From the NCBI GenBank assembly GCA_029945375.1, contig CM057067.1, forward strand, positions 1,984,001 through 2,048,000: DNA of 64,000 nucleotides, read 5' to 3'. This DNA is from Agaricus subrufescens. Lineage: Eukaryota > Basidiomycota > Agaricomycetes > Agaricales > Agaricaceae. Below the pieces are notes generated by a model. The model did no database searches. It was not told the DNA's origin and saw only the letters and a program-made list of their open reading frames with translations. Positions 61,435 through 64,000 of this stretch are shown piece after piece. The position numbers and the translations under genes were made by a program. Numbering within the stretch: the stretch's first letter is position 1; each line of letters opens with the position of its first letter.

Positions 61435-64000
61435 TTAATCATCAATATCCAGTATATCTGCAAGTTCAACCCCATCTCTATTGTAACCTTCATTCTCTTC
61501 TTCCTGGTTTTCTCCACTTTCCCCAAATTGGCTCATTCCTTTCTTGTAGCCCTCTGCCCAAGCAACATTTTCATCTTGTGCTTTCAACAAAGGCAACCAC
61601 TTATCAAGACAACTCTCACCCAGCATCTCCAACAGTGTTGCTTGCCTCTCAGCATATGCCTGTAATCCTTGAGAGAGAGTTAAATCCTTTACCAACCGTC
61701 GCTTTCCTTGTAATCTCCACCACTTAGCTTTCCATTGAAAATATTCAACAGTTCGCCGCATTTCTTCTTTTAGTAGCTGGTACTCCTCTTCCCATCTACT
61801 TTTCCTAGCCTTTGCTTTTGCCCAATCTGCTCGCATTGACTCTTCATACTCTTCTTCATTATAACTTGAATTGCTTGATGATTTCCCAACTAACCAAATC
61901 CATGACATTTGAAAACGGCTATGGCCTCTATCCATTCCTGGTTCACGTCCAGGACCAGATATATCTTCTGGCTTGAGTGTTTGAAAGTGTGATAAATCAG
62001 GACTATCTGGGTCAAGAGTCAACAAACACTTGTAGGCAGCATGATATGTTGCCACTGCTGCTTGAATCCGGTTTTGGTAACGTTCAAAAACTTCACGACC
62101 TCGTGTGACTGGAGCATTGCCTGACCCAGAAATGTTGTGTTTCTTGAACTCATTGACACTTGTTATGTGGCGTCGTGCAAGTCGAATCTTGTCCAGGGCT
62201 TCATCAGCTTGAGCTATACGGAGCCTAAACTCCTTTTTGGCCAGGGGAATAATTGATGGCAAGGCAAGCATTTCAGGTGAAAGAAAAGAGGGAAGGAATA
62301 ATGGGAGTGATTCAACTTGCATCAACTCTGAGAAGTCATCTTCAGGATTGGGCAGTAAAGAAGCAATGGCAGGCATATACACTCGTTGAACAGCTCGCCA
62401 GTTTGCAATCCGTCGGTATAATGAAGTACGCCGCTCTTGAAGCTTTATTTGTTGATTTACTGGAATTGTACGCCCAAGAAGAGATGCTTGACGTAATAAC
62501 TTGCGTCTACCAACAATAAGTCATAATTAAGAAATTAATCTTAGGAAATACATACTGTTGTTCCTCAAGTTCAATTCCTTTTGATATGAACTCTGAGGGT
62601 GTTGTAGAATGAGGAAGAATAACTCCTTTGATAGCATCTGCAGCATCTTCCTTTGCAAGCTCAAGCCTAACATCATCCAATGTTGTTTCTATAAACTTAG
62701 AATTAGGGAATCTGATATATGTAATCAGCATAAAGTACTCACGGATCTCAACTTCTTCAAATGGATTAGTGTTGGAATGATCACTCTCCCATTTCTCTAC
62801 CATACGGGTCCATTTCCTTACTGATGATGATGTGAATGTTGAAGAAAGAGCAACAAAAATATCATGATGCTTCTTTCTCATTGATGCTGCTTCCACAAAT
62901 CGTCTAGCAAAAAGAGTGCCTTAAACAAATTTATAAGTCACAAAACACCAACAAGATTGGATGAACTCACGAAAATGAACAATCTTCTGAAAGTTCCAAC
63001 CATTCCAATGGTCATTCAATACTTCGCGTCGGGTAGCAGGCCCCATCTCACGTATACTTGGAGCCAGTGAATTAGTATGAGACCATGTTGTCTCAATGTC
63101 TTCACCACAAGTACGGCCAACACCATGAAAATAATGGAGTGAAAAATTATTACGACAGACAGCACCATGACCATTGGCATGCCAGCTAGGAATAGCTGTC
63201 TGTATATCAAGGTCGGGTGGTACTTGCATTGTGGAAGGGTAGCTCGCAACACGTTCGTCAAATTTCTTCGACCACTGGCAGCCAATGTCATACGAAATGA
63301 CCACATGAAGCAGTGTGATACCCATTAGTGCTGAGAGCACCATGTAATCAATTGACCGATACCTACACACCACAATAAGCATATAAATGAAAATCTATAA
63401 TCGTAAACTTACTTTTCACCCTTCTCTAGATCCACAGCACCATTTCTACGCACCAAGGAGTGTCGAGAACATATTGCGAGAGCAACACCATTAACCTGGT
63501 ATCCAGGAACAGAGTTGTTTGCTTTTGCAATAGCATTATGCTCCGACAAGCAAGTATTAACCTACAGAGAATAACGTATGAGAGACTGAAGCGGGTTAGT
63601 AAGAATGGTAAACAGACACACCTCTGGTTCATCATAACTTGAACGAAGATGATCCTGGTAGCGCGAGTTCTCGACATAGGCACCTAGTCCCGGATCCAAC
63701 TCGAAATCGTTGATACCTCGGTCCTTATTCTTCAGTTTGAAATTCGCATCCACAGCAAGGAAAAGGGTAAATAAGAACCTGTATTAGATTGTGTGTCAGC
63801 ATTAGAATAACTCCTTGGGTCTTTCTTACTTACCGAAGATGGCTCGGGTACTCATCCCAGTCCTCAGGCAGGTTTTTTCCCGGGTGAGGGCAGGCCGGAC
63901 ACTCAAGAATCAGATGTCCCTCAGGCGTCGATGCCACCCCTCCAGGATCGTGACCCCGCCCTGACCGTTTGAGGTTCTTCAGATGACGCCATACTCGAAA
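61435..64000 (-). CDS. KDZ transposase (KDZ-2), C-terminal about 700 aa; continues beyond the window
   Basis: Last exon 62507-61435 (KLLRQASLLGRTIP to ELADILDIDD); further exons with short introns lie at about 62890-62556, 63365-62960, 63560-63415, 63780-63630 and 64000-63837. The core shows DANFKLKNKDRGINDFELDP, ICSRHSLVRRNGAVDLEKGE, SYDIGCQWSKKF, PSWHANGHGAVC and GVGRTCGEDIETTWSHTN, with REMGPATRREVLNDHW, each aligned with KDZ-1 at the same exon joints. It is a divergent relative of the same family. The cysteine-rich N-terminal part is outside the window; ECPACPHP near 63895 is the first Cys pair visible. Role as for KDZ-1. Confidence 0.9.

Larger units (their letters stand above)
59216..64000. 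mobile_element. KDZ-2: KDZ transposon, left part only
   Basis: It begins gaggggtagctagcac, then tttattcataattcattggg, directly inside LINE-A2 ORF2 after caaagacgg. About 2.2 kb of tandem repeats follows, then a minus-strand KDZ transposase that runs off the window. The first 80 bp match the inward-read right end of the palindromic element 3281-5995. The other terminus and target duplication are beyond 64000. Confidence 0.85.

Overview
The window is a block of nested transposable elements in a fungal genome, most likely a mushroom-forming basidiomycete (Agaricomycetes). That placement is inferred from two KDZ-type transposases with many short introns (about 45-75 bp, GT..AG), a CxC2-type cysteine cluster in one of them, an agaricomycete-style KDZ-linked accessory gene, and Tad1-like non-LTR retrotransposons. 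I recognise no ordinary host protein gene; one tRNA-like gene (35595-35667) is the only possible host gene. Names such as LINE-A or copia-X are labels used only in this report.

Layout: a minus-strand copia pol (copia-0, 1-2269) holds SINE-1 and is broken by LINE-C (2270-7562), which holds SINE-2, which in turn holds a 2.7-kb palindromic KDZ relative (3281-5995). LINE-C is cut at 7562 by a second minus-strand copia (copia-X), whose pieces run to 49950. Copia-X carries LINE-F (7676-9952), LINE-C' (10924-38412), SINE-4 (39791-41218), an apparently intact two-ORF LINE-A (41833-49750) and a plus-strand gag-only copia-2 (49951-53790). LINE-C' contains LINE-D and a chimeric LINE-E insertion; the latter contains a plus-strand LINE-E, which contains SINE-3, which contains the 14.7-kb KDZ-1 transposon (18457-33205). 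Copia-2 contains LINE-B2, and its 3' LTR is broken by LINE-A2 (53791-59215), whose ORF2 is broken by KDZ-2 (59216 to beyond the window). The deepest stack has eight layers; most junctions are supported by matching target-site duplications.

How the parts may work together: only LINE-A and LINE-E copies carry ORF2 (endonuclease, reverse transcriptase, degenerate RNase-H-like region, CCHC). Five or six other LINE copies of 2.1-2.3 kb carry only ORF1, yet end in poly(A) and often have perfect duplications. A 1.42-kb non-coding SINE-like element behaves the same way. All these families share a 5'-terminal hairpin and a set of 3' boxes ending in CCATTGATACA plus poly(A). This suggests one enzyme supply acting on several RNAs. 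The KDZ elements form a second system: a large autonomous element with transposase, accessory gene and tandem-repeat-filled long inverted termini, and a palindromic non-autonomous derivative whose right end matches the left end of KDZ-2.
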